From contig JAYWAO010000245.1 of the NCBI GenBank assembly GCA_043782365.1, forward strand, positions 1-14,656: DNA of 14,656 bases. The letters are read 5' to 3'. The DNA is from CAIWCD01 sp043782365. GTDB lineage: Bacteria > Myxococcota > Myxococcia > Myxococcales > 40CM-4-68-19. The notes beneath the pieces are model-generated. The model was given only the letters and a program-made list of their open reading frames with translations, had not been told where the DNA came from and did not search any database. How positions within the stretch are numbered: the stretch's first letter is position 1; each line of letters begins with the position of its first letter. The translations under genes and the position numbers were made by a program. Below, in pieces: positions 6,564-14,274 of the stretch.

Positions 6564-8486
6564 CTACATCGGCGCAGCGCCGCCCGCCCGCTTCTGCTGC
6601 GCCGCCTGCCGCGTCAGCGCCAGCACCTGCGCACCGTAGCGCTGGAAGCGCACCGGACCGCCGCCCTTCATCGCCAGGAACTCCTGCTCGGTCTGGGGGA
6701 GGGTGCGGCACAGCTCGCGGAGGGTCGCGTCGTGGAACACCACGTAGGGCGGCACCTTCAGCGACCGCGCCAGCTCGGTGCGGAGCGTGCGCAGCGCGGA
6801 GAAGAGCGCTGGGTCGGTGGGCTCGCCCTCGCCCGACGCGGCCTCCTCGAGCCGCGCCGCGCTCGGCGCCGGGCTCGGGCTCCCACCGCTCGGGCTCGCC
6901 GGCGCCCGCCGCGGGGCAGCGGAACCGGGCCGCATCCCCGGCGGCGGCAGCGTCACCTGCTCGTCTGCATCGGGGACGGGCGCCCAAGGCCCCCTGCAGG
7001 AGTCGCAAGCCGCGCAGTCGCGGGGGGCGTCAGGATCGCCGAAGTAGCGCAAGAGGTCGCTGCGCCGGCAGCCGGCGGTGTCGGCGAGGCGCACCATCCG
7101 GTCGAGCATCTGCCGCTCGCGGGCCAGGCGCCGGTCGAGCGCGGCGAAGTCGATCGCGAGGGTATCCACACCGGGACCCAGGTCGCGCGCCACCGCGAAG
7201 TCGCCGCGGCCGCGCGACCGCTCGAGGTGCCCCGCGCTCTCGAGGATCTTCAGGGGCGCGGCGAGCGCCACCGGGGCGAGGCCGCAGGCGCGGCCGAGCG
7301 CGTCGAGCGTGCCCTGGCCGAGCCTGCGCGCCGCCTGCCACACCGTCCGCACCTGCGCCTCGGAGGCCCGCCCGCTCTCGATGAGCCGCCGCTGGAGCAG
7401 CACGTCGGCGAAGTTGAAGAGCAGCAGCGCCAGCGCGGGCTGGCCGTCGCGGCCAGCCCTGCCGATCTCCTGGTACCAGGCCTCCACCGAGCGGGGGATG
7501 TCGAAGTGGGCCACCCAGCGGACGTCGGCTTTGTCGACGCCCATGCCGAAGGCGTTGGTCGCCACCATCACGTCGCAGCCGCCCGAGACGAAGCGCTCCT
7601 GCGTCGCCGTCCGCTCCCGCTCCTCGAGCCCCGCGTGGTACCCGGCGGCGTCGAGACCGGCGCTCCGCAGCGCGAAGACGATCTTCTCCACCGATCTGCG
7701 GGTGGCCGCGTAGACGATCCCGGGCCGCCGCTCACGGGCGAGGCGCTGCAGGCGGGCGAGCTTCTCCCGGTCGCCCGAGACCGCCGCGACCTCCATGAAC
7801 AGGTTGGGCCGGTCGAAGCCGGCGACGAACACGCGCGGCGACTCGAGCGCGAGCGCCGCGGCGATGTCGCGCCGCACCTCGGGCGTGGCGGTGGCGGTCA
7901 GCGCCAGCACCCGCTCCGCGCCGAGCGCCGCGCGGGCCTGCGCCAGCCGCGCGTAGTCAGGGCGGAAGTCGTGGCCCCACTGCGAGATGCAGTGGGCCTC
8001 GTCGATGGCGAAGAGCGGAACGTGGACGCCCCGCACCGCCTCGAGGAACGAGGCAGAGCGGAACCGCTCCGGCGCGACGTAGCAGAGCCGCAGCTCCCCC
8101 CGGTGCAGCCGGGCCTCGCGCTCGCGCCGCTCGCCGTCTCCGAGAGAAGAGTTGATGAAGGTGGCCGCGATCCCACGGGCGCACAGCGCGTCCACCTGGT
8201 CCTTCATCAGCGCCACCAGCGGCGAGACCACGATGGTGGTCCCTTCGAGCAGCAGCGCCGGGAGCTGGAAGCAGAGGCTCTTGCCGCCGCCGGTGGGGAG
8301 GATCGCCAGCGTGGGCGTGCCCGAGAGCACCGACGAGATGATCAGCTCCTGCCCCGGCCGGAATCTGGTGAAGCCGAACTCAGCGCGCAGCGAAGCGTGG
8401 AGCGCAGGGGAGCCGGGCACCGGGAGCGCGGGCAGCAGCGGTGCGGGCGCGACGGCGGGCTGATCGGCGGGTGGGGAGGGATGCAT
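6564..8486 (-). CDS. recQ: ATP-dependent DNA helicase RecQ family
   Basis: Superfamily 2 helicase that unwinds DNA 3'-5' in recombination and fork repair. It has 640 residues from ATG 8486. Helicase motifs are FRPGQ (42-46), Walker A LPTGGGKS (63-70), SPLVALMKDQ (88-97), DEAHCISQWGHDFR (162-175), LTATAT (196-201) and QEIGRAGRDG (339-348). A zinc site follows, with Cys473, Cys491, Cys494 and Cys497 spaced as in RecQ (18, 3, 3). About 125 residues separate motif VI from the first zinc Cys, and that stretch looks like a winged helix (about 385-435). After the zinc site comes a Pro/Ala/Ser-rich linker (502-556) and an HRDC domain (about 558-630), without a clear post-zinc winged helix. The first 28 residues are Pro/Ala-rich; a GTG at residue 23 is an alternative start. 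It lies 97 bases downstream of radC. Confidence 0.94.
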   Translation of the reverse strand: MHPSPPADQPAVAPAPLLPALPVPGSPALHASLRAEFGFTRFRPGQELIISSVLSGTPTLAILPTGGGKSLCFQLPALLLEGTTIVVSPLVALMKDQVDALCARGIAATFINSSLGDGERREREARLHRGELRLCYVAPERFRSASFLEAVRGVHVPLFAIDEAHCISQWGHDFRPDYARLAQARAALGAERVLALTATATPEVRRDIAAALALESPRVFVAGFDRPNLFMEVAAVSGDREKLARLQRLARERRPGIVYAATRRSVEKIVFALRSAGLDAAGYHAGLEERERTATQERFVSGGCDVMVATNAFGMGVDKADVRWVAHFDIPRSVEAWYQEIGRAGRDGQPALALLLFNFADVLLQRRLIESGRASEAQVRTVWQAARRLGQGTLDALGRACGLAPVALAAPLKILESAGHLERSRGRGDFAVARDLGPGVDTLAIDFAALDRRLARERQMLDRMVRLADTAGCRRSDLLRYFGDPDAPRDCAACDSCRGPWAPVPDADEQVTLPPPGMRPGSAAPRRAPASPSGGSPSPAPSAARLEEAASGEGEPTDPALFSALRTLRTELARSLKVPPYVVFHDATLRELCRTLPQTEQEFLAMKGGGPVRFQRYGAQVLALTRQAAQQKRAGGAAPM

Positions 8487-8583
8487 GGAGTGATTCCAGG
8501 GGTGATAGATGGTGAGTATGGGGAAATCAGTGCCGACACGAATTGCACGAGAGAGTGGTGATCGCTGGCGAGCGCCACCTTGA
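8487..8583 (-). promoter_or_regulatory. AT-richer radC-recQ intergenic region, probable recQ promoter
   Basis: These 97 bases have about 45% A/T by eye, clearly more than the flanking genes, which suggests a regulatory stretch. On the minus strand the recQ ATG is preceded by ACCCCTGGAATCACTCC, which lacks a convincing Shine-Dalgarno. TACTCA and TATCAC are poor -10 candidates. No LexA-like palindrome was found. I cannot place a specific promoter. Confidence 0.3.
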
Positions 8584-9264
8584 TTACCCGTCGTCTGACG
8601 CCGGCGGCGGTGGCGGCGGCGGGAGCAGCCCGGCGCGCGCGCTGTGGATCCCGCCGTCGGCGAGCACCAGGTGATCGACCACTGTCAGGCCCAGCGCGCG
8701 CGCGCCCTCGTCGAGCAGCAGCTGCAGGCGCAGGTCATCGGGCGACGGCGTCGGGTCTCCCGAAGGGTGGTTGTGGGCGAAGGCGCAGAGCGGCGCGCCG
8801 TGCAGGACGACCGGGGCGAGCGCTTCCCGCGGCAGCACCGAGCAGTGGGTGAGCCCGCCCGAGCTGATCCGCTGCGCCCGCAGCTCCTCGCAGCGGGCGT
8901 TGAGCAGCAGGACCCAGAACTCCTCGTGCGCGAGGTGGGCGAGCCGCACCCAGAGCCGCTCGCCGATGGCGCCCGGGTGGAGCAGCCGCTTGCGGTCCGC
9001 GGGCAGCGCGTGGGCGGCGCGCCGGCCCAGCTCGAGCGCGGCCAGCACCCGGCACGCCTGCGCCTCGCCGAGGCCCGGGGTGGAGAGCAGCGCGGGCAGC
9101 CGCGCCCGGCGCAGCCCGCCGAGTCCGCTCGCGAGCAGCCGCGCCGCCAGCTCCGGCGCGCGCGCACGGCGGCCCGCGCTCTCCACCAACACGGTGAGCA
9201 GCTCTACCGTTGACAGGGCCTGCGGCCCCTCTTCGACCAGACGCTCGCGCACCATGCCGGGCAC
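8584..9264 (-). CDS. radC: RadC family JAMM-domain protein
   Basis: RadC (UPF0758) protein, historically named as a DNA repair protein though its function is unsettled. It has 226 residues from GTG 9264; ATG 9255 is also possible. The N-terminal part has the usual RERL-EEGPQALSTVELL opening and a helix-hairpin-helix-like region (TPGLGEAQACRVLAALELG, about 62-80). The C-terminal JAMM metalloprotease-like motif is intact: the Glu at 114/115 in HEEFWVLLLN, and His164, His166 and Asp177 in HNHPSGDPTPSPDD. It ends in a Pro-rich run (215-221). Family members normally have 8-15 residues before RERL, so the true start may lie upstream: the frame is open for 35 codons back to the methyltransferase stop but has no ATG, and no good ribosome site was found for any candidate. 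RecQ follows in the same direction. Confidence 0.9.
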   Translation of the reverse strand: MPGMVRERLVEEGPQALSTVELLTVLVESAGRRARAPELAARLLASGLGGLRRARLPALLSTPGLGEAQACRVLAALELGRRAAHALPADRKRLLHPGAIGERLWVRLAHLAHEEFWVLLLNARCEELRAQRISSGGLTHCSVLPREALAPVVLHGAPLCAFAHNHPSGDPTPSPDDLRLQLLLDEGARALGLTVVDHLVLADGGIHSARAGLLPPPPPPPASDDG

Positions 9265-9304
9265 CCAAAGCAGCCCGCGTGCCAGCCCGCTGTCACTCTG
9301 GAAG

Positions 9305-9349
9305 CGCTCGACGAGCGGTCCAGATCGAGCCGGATTCGGTGCGATCTGG
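9305..9349 (-). other. Intergenic nested hairpin between methyltransferase and radC
   Basis: Perfect 8-base arms CCAGATCG (9320-9327) and CGATCTGG (9342-9349) enclose a second CCG/CGG stem (9330-9332 and 9337-9339) with a GATT loop. Next to it is a near-perfect palindrome CGCTCG-A-CGAGCG (9305-9317). There is no U-tract on either side, so it is not a classical intrinsic terminator. It could act in transcript processing, attenuation, or as a protein-binding site. Confidence 0.45.
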
Positions 9350-9369
9350 GGCGTTGGAAGAGCGATCTC

Positions 9370-10122
9370 TCAGCCGACGCGCCGGCAGAGCACCAGCTGG
9401 TAGGGAGCTTCTTCCCAGCCCTCTGCCGAGAGCCGCCCGCGCGGCGCTGGCGCAGGCCCCGCGAGCACGCCAGCGATCCTGGTCCCCAGCAGCTTCGTCA
9501 TCACCGAGCCCACCGTGCGATCGACCGCCACCCGCACCCCGGTTGGCCGCGCGCGCAGTGAGCCGGGCGCGCGAAAGAGGCCTAGCCGCTCGGCGATCGA
9601 GAAGCGGGGCGAGAGCAGCGCCGCCAGCTCCACGTCGTCGTACTCGCGCACGTGCAGCGGGTCTTGCGGGTGCAGCCGCTGCGGGCCGCGGGTGAGGGGC
9701 GTCGAGAGCACCAGCTGGCCGCCCGGCGCCAGCACCCGGTAGAGCTCGGCGATGAAGCCCGGGGCATCGCGCTGCCGCTCCAGCGTCTCCAGCGAGACGG
9801 CGAGGTCGACGTCGCCCGAGGCGAGGGGCAGCGAGCTGCACGGCCCCTCCCGGAAGCGCGCCGCGCCTCCTGCGAAGCGGGCGTTGGCCCAGGCGAGCGC
9901 GGCGGCGGAGTCGGTCACCCCGATGACCTGCGCGGCGCCCGCCTTGCCCAGAAGGAAGCTCACGTAGCCGGGCCCGCACTCGACGTCGAGCACGCGCTTG
10001 CCCTTGAGGTTTGCGCGCGTGGCGGCGAACCCGGCGCAGAGCCACTCGGGCTCCTGGCGGCGGCGGTCCGCGGGCTCGCTGCTCTTGGTCGGCCAGGTCG
10101 CTTTCGAGTTGGTGTCGGGCAT
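9370..10122 (-). CDS. Class I SAM-dependent methyltransferase
   Basis: Putative methyltransferase of 250 residues from ATG 10122. The SAM-binding motif I reads VLDVECGPGYVSFLLG (about residues 45-60), followed by an acidic-loop equivalent (VIGVTDSAAALAWA). DVDLAVSLETLERQRD matches motif II of the Methyltransf_11/23 group, and ELYRVLAPGGQLVLSTPL matches motif III. The usual Gly of motif I (D-x-GCGxG) is Glu here. The C-terminal third has no signature I recognise. The gene begins 14 bases after the asnB stop with no clear Shine-Dalgarno, suggesting the same transcript. Its substrate is probably a sugar or lipid-linked intermediate of the polysaccharide locus upstream, but that is inference from context. 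Its TGA is in the same frame as radC, 35 codons upstream of the radC GTG. Confidence 0.85.
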   Translation of the reverse strand: MPDTNSKATWPTKSSEPADRRRQEPEWLCAGFAATRANLKGKRVLDVECGPGYVSFLLGKAGAAQVIGVTDSAAALAWANARFAGGAARFREGPCSSLPLASGDVDLAVSLETLERQRDAPGFIAELYRVLAPGGQLVLSTPLTRGPQRLHPQDPLHVREYDDVELAALLSPRFSIAERLGLFRAPGSLRARPTGVRVAVDRTVGSVMTKLLGTRIAGVLAGPAPAPRGRLSAEGWEEAPYQLVLCRRVG

Positions 10123-10136
10123 GGGCTGGAGCAGGG

Positions 10137-12104
10137 CTAGAGCACGGGCTTCGCTTCGCGGGCCCAGGCGTCGAGCACGATCAGGTTCCAGACCTCTTGG
10201 GCGAGCCACCGCTTGCCGCTCTGGAAGCCGCGGAACGACCGCTCGAGCAGGCGGGGCGCGAACCAGGGCTTGATCGGCGAGCTCGGGCTGAGGAACCCGT
10301 CGCGGGCCAGCTGCTCGAAGCGCGGGTCGCGCAGCCAGTCGGCCAGCGGCGCGCCGAAGCCCTGCTTGGGACGGTAGGCGAACGACTCTCCCAGCGAGCG
10401 CGCGGCGAGCGCCTTCAAGATGCGCTTGCCCCACCGCTCCTCGGTGAAGCCGGCGAGGCGGTCCACCAGGAAGGGCGCGGGGAGCGCGTCGGCGAGCGCG
10501 ATCAGGTCGTCGTCGAGCAGCGGCGCGCGGACCTCCAGCCCGTAGCGCATCGAGGAGAGGTCGACCTTCTTGAGGATGTCGCCGGGCAGGTAGAGCTGCC
10601 GGTCGAGACGCATCGCCGTGCGCGCGGGCGAGGCGTCGGCGGGCAGCCCGGCGAGCAGGTGCGCGAGCGACGACGGGCGCGCGCCGAGCAGGGGCGCTAG
10701 CAGCTGCGCGACGGGCCGGGAGGACGACGCCAGCTGGAAGCCCAAGTGGCGCTCGGCCGGGGTCCCGGGAAGCTGGCCTTCGAGCGAGTCGAGCCGGCGG
10801 CGCAGCGGCCGCACCAGCCGCGCGATCCCGGCGGCGAGCGGCCCGGGCAGGCCCCGCGCGGCCCCGCGGGCGAGCGACACTCCCCGGCCCGCCAGCATGC
10901 GCAGCCCCGACCGCGAGGCCGGTTGTGCGCCGGTGGCGGCCTGGCCGTTCGCGCCTTCGAGCTGGCGCAGGTAGGTGCCATACCCGCCGAAGATCTCGTC
11001 GCCGCCGTCGCCCGCGAGGACCACCTTGACCGCCTTGCGGGTCTCCCGCGACATCGCCAGCATCGGCACCGCCGACGAGTCGCCAAAGGGCTCGTCGAAG
11101 TGGCGCCCCACCTCGGCGGCGAGCGCGGGCGCGTCGAGCTCCACCCGCAGCTCGGTGTGGTCGGAGAGGATCGCCTCCGAGACGCGGCGCGCGTAGGGCC
11201 GCTCGTCGGTCTGGTCGTGGGTGCCCTCGAACCAGACCGTGAAGGTCTTCAGCCGCCCCGGCACCAGCATCGCCGCCGCGAGCGCCACCAGCGTCGAGTC
11301 GATGCCGCCCGAGAGGAAGACGCCGAGCGGCACGTCGGAGCGCAGCCGCAGCTCGACCGCGCGCCGCAGCGCCGCGTCCACCCGCGCGCACGCCTCCTCG
11401 TACGACAGGTCTTGGGGAAGCGGTCCCGGCGCGGTGTCGGCGGTGTAGCGCCCGCGCCGGACCTCGCCGCGCTCGACCGCCAGCCACTCGCCGGGCTGCA
11501 GCCGCTCGATGTCGGCGAAGAGCTGTTGCTGCTCCGGCACGTAGAGCAGCTGCAAGAAGGCGGCGATGGCGGCGGGCTCGATGCGGCGCGAGACCTCGGG
11601 CAGCTCGAGCAGCGCCTTGGCTTCGGAGGCGAAGGCGACCAGCTTCCCGGGCTTCACCAAGAGGTGCAGCGGCTTCTTCCCGAGCGGGTCGCGCGCGAGC
11701 AGCAGCCGCTCGCGGCCGGTCTCCCAGAGCGCGAAGGCGAACATCCCGCGCAGCCGCGAGAGGAAGGCGTCTCCCCAGGCGGCGTGGGCCACCAAGAGCA
11801 CCTCGGTGTCGCTGGTGGTCCGGAAGGCGTGGCCGCTCGCGAGCAGCTCCGCGCGCAGCTCCAGGTAGTTGTAGATCTCGCCGTTGAAGACGATGGCGCG
11901 GCCGAGGTCCTCGCGGAGCATCGGCTGGTCGCCGGTGGCGAGGTCGATGATCGAGAGCCGCCTGTGCGCGAGGCCGAGCGGGCCCTGGCAGAGCAGGCCG
12001 GCGCCGTCGGGGCCGCGGTGGGCGAGCCGCGCGCTCATCCGCTCGAGCAGCGCGCGATCGGCTGGGGCGCCGTCGAGACGGAGGAGTCCAGCGAGGCCGC
12101 ACAT
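10137..12104 (-). CDS. asnB: Asparagine synthetase (glutamine-hydrolysing) / AsnB-type amidotransferase
   Basis: Two-domain enzyme of 655 residues that takes ammonia from glutamine and adds it to an ATP-activated carboxylate. The N-terminal class II glutaminase domain begins MCG with catalytic Cys2, then AHRGPDG (28-34), RLSIIDL (49-55) and FNGEIYNY (73-80). The synthetase domain has the pyrophosphate loop FLSGGIDST (263-271), DEPFGDSSAVP, AGDGGDEIFGGYG, and near the end GLEVRAPLLDDD and RPKQGFGAPL. Length is slightly above the typical 550-640. Between a methyltransferase on each side and next to a lipid-carrier sugar transferase, it resembles the AsnB-like enzymes of O-antigen and exopolysaccharide loci, which may amidate sugar acids rather than make free asparagine. 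That role is inferred; sequence alone does not separate them. A TAGAGT lies 6 bases before the ATG and there is no clear Shine-Dalgarno. Confidence 0.93.
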   Translation of the reverse strand: MCGLAGLLRLDGAPADRALLERMSARLAHRGPDGAGLLCQGPLGLAHRRLSIIDLATGDQPMLREDLGRAIVFNGEIYNYLELRAELLASGHAFRTTSDTEVLLVAHAAWGDAFLSRLRGMFAFALWETGRERLLLARDPLGKKPLHLLVKPGKLVAFASEAKALLELPEVSRRIEPAAIAAFLQLLYVPEQQQLFADIERLQPGEWLAVERGEVRRGRYTADTAPGPLPQDLSYEEACARVDAALRRAVELRLRSDVPLGVFLSGGIDSTLVALAAAMLVPGRLKTFTVWFEGTHDQTDERPYARRVSEAILSDHTELRVELDAPALAAEVGRHFDEPFGDSSAVPMLAMSRETRKAVKVVLAGDGGDEIFGGYGTYLRQLEGANGQAATGAQPASRSGLRMLAGRGVSLARGAARGLPGPLAAGIARLVRPLRRRLDSLEGQLPGTPAERHLGFQLASSSRPVAQLLAPLLGARPSSLAHLLAGLPADASPARTAMRLDRQLYLPGDILKKVDLSSMRYGLEVRAPLLDDDLIALADALPAPFLVDRLAGFTEERWGKRILKALAARSLGESFAYRPKQGFGAPLADWLRDPRFEQLARDGFLSPSSPIKPWFAPRLLERSFRGFQSGKRWLAQEVWNLIVLDAWAREAKPVL

Positions 12105-12116
12105 GGCCGCACTCTA
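12105..12116 (-). promoter_or_regulatory. Putative -10 element (TAGAGT) immediately upstream of asnB
   Basis: On the minus strand, TAGAGT (12111-12116) is followed by GCGGCC and then the asnB ATG at 12104. The position fits a promoter giving a leaderless or nearly leaderless message. No -35-like sequence is evident 16-19 bases upstream. The rest of the 57-base gap to the upstream methyltransferase (12105-12161) shows no terminator. Pattern evidence only. Confidence 0.35.
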
Positions 12117-12161
12117 GCCGGTTTGCAGGGCGTGGACGCAGGCGCTTGGTGTCAGACTCAA

Positions 12162-12803
12162 CTACGGCTGCGTCGCTTCGACGTAGATGCTCTCGTCCGC
12201 GCGCTCGCGCAGGTCGAGCGGGGCCGGACCCTCGATGCGCGTCTGTCCCGCCGGCACCGCAGCGGCGTCGGAAAAACCCGCCGCGGTGACGCGGGCGCAG
12301 AGCGAGGCCGCGTCGTACATCCAGGCGTGCTGGTGTCCGCCGAGGACGAGGCGCGCGACCTTGGAGAGCAGGCGCGGCGCCGGCGCTGCGGCGAGGTTGG
12401 TCGCCTCCATGAAGCGGTCGGCGTCGCCCGACTCCAGGTAGCCGCGGGCGAGCAGGCGCAGGTCGGGCACCACCAGCCGCAAGGTCCCTCCGGGCGCGAG
12501 CACGCGCCGGGCCTCCGCGAGGAACCGGGCCGCGTCGGGCAGCGGCAGGTGCTCGAACATGTGCGAGCTATAGAGCACCTCGACCGCGCCGTCTGCGAAG
12601 GGAAGGCGGGTGGCGACGCCGTAGCGCACGCCGCTCTGCCGGGACGAGCGGGCAAAGCGCACCTGCTCCTGCCCGAGCAGACCGAGCCTCGCGAGCGCGC
12701 CGGGCACGAGCGGCAGCGCGCCCAGCAGGACGGTCGGCGAAGAGTCGAGGTTCACCCAGCCAGCCGTGGGGGAGGCGCCGCAGCCGACGTTGACGCGAAG
12801 CAT
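12162..12803 (-). CDS. SAM-dependent methyltransferase, polysaccharide-locus type
   Basis: Small methyltransferase of 213 residues. Its start MLRVNVGCGASPTAGWVNLD is characteristic of a group of class I methyltransferases common in exopolysaccharide and O-antigen clusters, where the SAM-binding GCG motif lies right at the N-terminus. LPFADGAVEVLYSSHMFEHL (about 71-90) is motif II, with the typical F-E-H-L ending; ARRVLAPGGTLRLVVPDL follows as motif III. The ATG at 12803 is 4 bases beyond the stop of the WecA-like gene and has a good AGGAG at 12811-12815, so the two genes are tightly coupled. The frame is open further upstream, but that part is shadow of the WecA-like gene. The methyl acceptor is unknown; an O-methyl sugar is a reasonable guess from context. 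Confidence 0.88.
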   Translation of the reverse strand: MLRVNVGCGASPTAGWVNLDSSPTVLLGALPLVPGALARLGLLGQEQVRFARSSRQSGVRYGVATRLPFADGAVEVLYSSHMFEHLPLPDAARFLAEARRVLAPGGTLRLVVPDLRLLARGYLESGDADRFMEATNLAAAPAPRLLSKVARLVLGGHQHAWMYDAASLCARVTAAGFSDAAAVPAGQTRIEGPAPLDLRERADESIYVEATQP

Positions 12804-12807
12804 CTGG

Positions 12808-14265
12808 TCACTCCTGGTCACGGGCGTCCCCTGCGCCGAGGCGCCCTGGCCCGGCGAGCCGCCCGAGCGCGGTCGAGAGCAGATCGCTGACCACCTCGAG
12901 CGCCACCCGCCGCTCTTGGTCGAGCGCGGCGCGGCCCGGCGGCAAGTGGAACGACGCCTCCAGCGCACCGAGGGTGCCGTCGTCCCCGAGCGCAAAGCGC
13001 TCCCGCAGCGTCGCCGCTGCGCCTGCTGCGCCGGGCCGTTCGGCGAGCAGCGGCGCCCGGCCCGGCAGCAGCAGGGAGAGCCGGTCGGCGCCCAGCGGGC
13101 CGAGCAGCGGCGAGAGCGCCGCGGCGAGCGCCTCCACTCCGTTGGCCGCCTGCAGCGCGGGCGCGAGCGCACGGGCCGCCTGCCGCGGGCTCGGTCCGGA
13201 GGGCTCCGGCGCCGCCTCCCCCTCGCGGCCGACGAAGTAAAGGCGACGAAGCCCGACCACCCCCAGCGCCGCCAGCACGGTGAGCGTCAGCGCCGTCTGC
13301 CAGGAGTTGGAGAACGAGAGCAGCAGCGCCGACGCGCCCAGCACGCCCGAGGCGCCGTAAAGCACCAGCACCGCCTGCCGCTGCGTCAGGCCGAGCGCCA
13401 GCAGGCGGTGGTGGATGTGCTCGCGGTCGGCGGAGAAGATGGGCCGGCCAGAGGCGGCGCGCCGGCCGATCGCCAGCAGCGTGTCGGTGAGGGGCAGCGC
13501 CAGCGCCACCAGCGGCACCAGGATGGCCACGGTGGTGGAGGCCTTCTGGTAGGTCTGCACCGAGCCCGCGGCCAGCACGTAGCCGAGGAACATCGAGCCG
13601 GTGTCGCCCATGAAGATCGACGCGGGGTTGAAGTTGTAGACGAGGAACCCGAGCACGCTCCCCGCCAGCGCCGCCGAGAGCAGCGCCATGGTGGCGTCGC
13701 CGCGCACGAAGGCCACCAGGAAGCTGGCCGCCAGCGCGAAGAAGGCGACGCCGCCGGCGAGCCCGTCGAGGCCGTCGATCAGGTTCATCGCGTTGATCAC
13801 CCCGGCGATCCAGAAGATGGTCACCGGCAGCGAGAAGAGCCCGAGCTGCACCACGCCGAACCCGGTGACGCCCAGGTGTTCGACGCGCAGCCCGCAGGCC
13901 CACAGACCGCACCCCACCAAGAGCTGCACGGTGAGCTTGAGCCCGGCGCCCGCGCCGCGCACGTCGTCGAAGAGGCCGAGGAGCGCGATGACGATCCCGC
14001 CCATGAGCAGCGCGCCCGCCCGCAGCGGCTCCGCGTAGAACTTCTCCGCCATGCTGGTCGGGTAGACGAGCAGGCCCAGGAGCGGCGCGAAGAAGCCCAG
14101 CACGATCGCCACGCCCCCCAGCCGCGGGATGGGCCGGCCGTGGATCTTGCGGGCCTCCAGGCCGTGGTCGAGCCAGCCGCGCTTGAAGGCGAGCGCGCGC
14201 AGGACCGGCGTCAGCGCCGCGGCGCAGACGAGCGAGAGCAGGAAGGAGAAGGCGGCCGAGCGCAT
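12808..14265 (-). CDS. WecA/TagO-like polyprenyl-phosphate sugar-1-phosphate transferase with C-terminal GAF-like domain
   Basis: Integral membrane enzyme of the MraY/WecA family that moves a sugar-1-phosphate (often GlcNAc-1-P) from a UDP-sugar to undecaprenyl phosphate, priming polysaccharide synthesis. It has 485 residues from ATG 14265. The first 345 or so hold about ten hydrophobic segments and the family motifs: RKIHGRPIPRLGG (39-51), LFDD (98-101), NLIDGLDGLAGG (161-172), FMGDTGSMFLG (218-228) and HIHHRLL (283-289). The HIHHR form points to the WecA/TagO/WbpL branch rather than MraY. Residues about 362-470 form an added soluble domain of helices and strands that resembles a GAF-type module (RLSLLLPG, LGALEASFHLPPGR, ERRVALEVVSDLLSTAL). 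Usual members end near 350-380. Located after a glycosyltransferase and 4 bases before a methyltransferase. The sugar donor cannot be told. Confidence 0.92.
   Translation of the reverse strand: MRSAAFSFLLSLVCAAALTPVLRALAFKRGWLDHGLEARKIHGRPIPRLGGVAIVLGFFAPLLGLLVYPTSMAEKFYAEPLRAGALLMGGIVIALLGLFDDVRGAGAGLKLTVQLLVGCGLWACGLRVEHLGVTGFGVVQLGLFSLPVTIFWIAGVINAMNLIDGLDGLAGGVAFFALAASFLVAFVRGDATMALLSAALAGSVLGFLVYNFNPASIFMGDTGSMFLGYVLAAGSVQTYQKASTTVAILVPLVALALPLTDTLLAIGRRAASGRPIFSADREHIHHRLLALGLTQRQAVLVLYGASGVLGASALLLSFSNSWQTALTLTVLAALGVVGLRRLYFVGREGEAAPEPSGPSPRQAARALAPALQAANGVEALAAALSPLLGPLGADRLSLLLPGRAPLLAERPGAAGAAATLRERFALGDDGTLGALEASFHLPPGRAALDQERRVALEVVSDLLSTALGRLAGPGRLGAGDARDQE
12811..12815 (-). promoter_or_regulatory. 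Shine-Dalgarno AGGAG inside the end of the WecA-like gene
   Basis: AGGAG on the minus strand is 7 bases before the methyltransferase ATG (12803) and overlaps the last codons of the upstream gene, whose TGA occupies 12808-12810. It fixes the methyltransferase start and indicates translational coupling. Confidence 0.8.
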
Positions 14266-14274
14266 CGAGCCCCG

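Noticed and set aside
6537..8561. 674-codon plus-strand open frame opposite recQ
   Set aside because: Low-complexity Arg/Ala/Glu-rich shadow; recQ on the other strand carries every helicase motif and the zinc site.
8487..8583. SOS (LexA) operator in front of recQ
   Set aside because: No CTGT-N8-ACAG or similar palindrome was found; only a weak GTGC...GCAC pair is present.
73..9329. 14-base sequence CTCGATCTGGACCG at 73-86 repeated inverted at 9316-9329
   Set aside because: A single 14-base match between two strands of a 14.6 kb GC-biased window is expected about once by chance, and the flanks do not align.
9370..12102. Single 910-residue minus-strand protein joining a long N-terminal part to the methyltransferase
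   Set aside because: The N-terminal part is an out-of-frame shadow of asnB. Only the part from ATG 10122 carries methyltransferase motifs.
10746..12890. 714-codon plus-strand open frame opposite asnB
   Set aside because: Antisense shadow of asnB and the adjacent methyltransferase; no motif, and composition typical of shadows.
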